Under the pieces are notes generated by a model. The model ran no database searches and had not been told where the DNA came from. It saw only the letters and a program-made list of their open reading frames with translations. A stretch of 5,159 nt of DNA from Gammaproteobacteria bacterium. GTDB lineage: Bacteria > Pseudomonadota > Gammaproteobacteria > HK1. A program made the translations under genes and the position numbers. The DNA is taken from assembly GCA_020444775.1 (NCBI GenBank), contig JAGRHX010001086.1, positions 1 to 5,159 on the forward strand, in the 5' to 3' direction. Shown piece by piece: positions 5,045-5,159 of this stretch (position 1 is the first letter of the stretch; every line of letters begins with the position of its first letter).

Positions 5045-5107
5045 ATGAATCCGGTCCACACGCTCGTAATCGTAGTCGTAGTACTCATCGCACATTTGCG
5101 AGGGTAG
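5045..5107 (+). CDS. Putative ilv-type attenuation leader peptide, 20 residues
   Basis: The 20-codon frame MNPVHTLVIVVVVLIAHLRG ends at TAG 5105-5107. Six Val, three Leu and two Ile make 11 of 20 residues branched-chain, with VIVVVVLI uninterrupted at residues 8-15. Four of six Val codons are GTA (codons 8, 10, 12, 13), which is uncommon in the GC-rich genes beside it. Known leader peptides of enterobacterial ilvB and ilvGMEDA operons carry similar Val/Leu/Ile runs: ribosomes stall there when charged tRNA is scarce and so control a downstream terminator. A strong promoter lies just upstream and a hairpin begins at the stop codon, as expected. No Shine-Dalgarno site is present and the predicted transcript starts at about the ATG, so it may be leaderless. 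The regulated genes lie past the window edge. A tiny hydrophobic membrane peptide is the alternative. Confidence 0.72.
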   Translation: MNPVHTLVIVVVVLIAHLRG

Positions 5108-5157
5108 CTGGCGCGCGGACCGAATCAGAATCGACGAACCACGAGAGCCCGCTACCC
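5102..5157 (+). promoter_or_regulatory. Leader-region hairpin, probably the first (1:2) stem of an attenuator
   Basis: gggtagctggc (5102-5112) pairs with gcccgctaccc (5147-5157) at ten of eleven positions, the outer seven without interruption, around a 34-nt loop. The 5' arm contains the leader peptide stop codon TAG (5105-5107), so a ribosome reaching the stop would melt or mask the stem. No T-run follows before the window ends. It is therefore more likely the protector or pause stem than the terminator, whose remaining segments would be downstream. Confidence 0.5.
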
Positions 5158-5159
5158 GA

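Noticed and set aside
4862..5095. Minus-strand frame reading MCDEYYDYDYERVDRI across the leader region
   Set aside because: The acidic/Tyr run is just the reverse of the GTA/GTC Val codons. The plus-strand promoter and hairpin explain the region better.

Overview
The window is GC-rich bacterial chromosome with Shine-Dalgarno-like sites before several genes, dense gene packing, and metabolic rather than mobile content. There is no phage, transposon, CRISPR or RNA-gene signature. The protein families, together with what looks like an amino-acid attenuation leader at the right edge, fit a high-GC proteobacterium, most likely gammaproteobacterial. That placement is inference; no marker gene fixes it.

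Layout, left to right. (1) After a short tandem repeat at the left edge there is a plus-strand zinc-independent MDR/quinone-oxidoreductase-type dehydrogenase (182-1156). It converges on a two-gene minus-strand unit, with a 12-bp perfect-stem hairpin between them. (2) The minus-strand unit is a COMT-type SAM-dependent methyltransferase (TTG start at 2767) followed by a hotdog-fold acyl-CoA thioesterase of the 4HBT/YbgC type (start at 1725). The two overlap by 14 bp and are probably translationally coupled. (3) About 510 bp (2768-3279) hold no convincing gene but do hold hairpins, a palindrome and the likely methyltransferase promoter. (4) A minus-strand RidA/YjgF-family protein (3280-3672) is divergent from (5) a plus-strand NylB-like serine hydrolase of the class C beta-lactamase fold (3798-5012).

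(6) The right edge is the most interesting part. The stop codon of the hydrolase lies inside a consensus -35 box (TTGACA, 18-bp spacer, TATTCT). About seven bases past the -10 box begins a 20-codon reading frame, MNPVHTLVIVVVVLIAHLRG. Eleven of its 20 residues are Val, Leu or Ile, and four of six Val codons are GTA. Its stop codon lies in the 5' arm of a long imperfect hairpin ending two bases before the window edge. This looks like the leader peptide and first attenuator hairpin of a branched-chain amino-acid (ilv-type) operon whose structural genes lie beyond the window. Because the predicted transcription start coincides with the ATG, and no Shine-Dalgarno site precedes it, the leader may be translated from a leaderless transcript.

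The enzymes do not form one obvious pathway. Two carry a substitution at a position that is normally functionally central: the methyltransferase lacks the COMT catalytic His, and the RidA-like protein lacks the Arg that binds the substrate carboxylate. Both may therefore do something other than the textbook reaction of their family.
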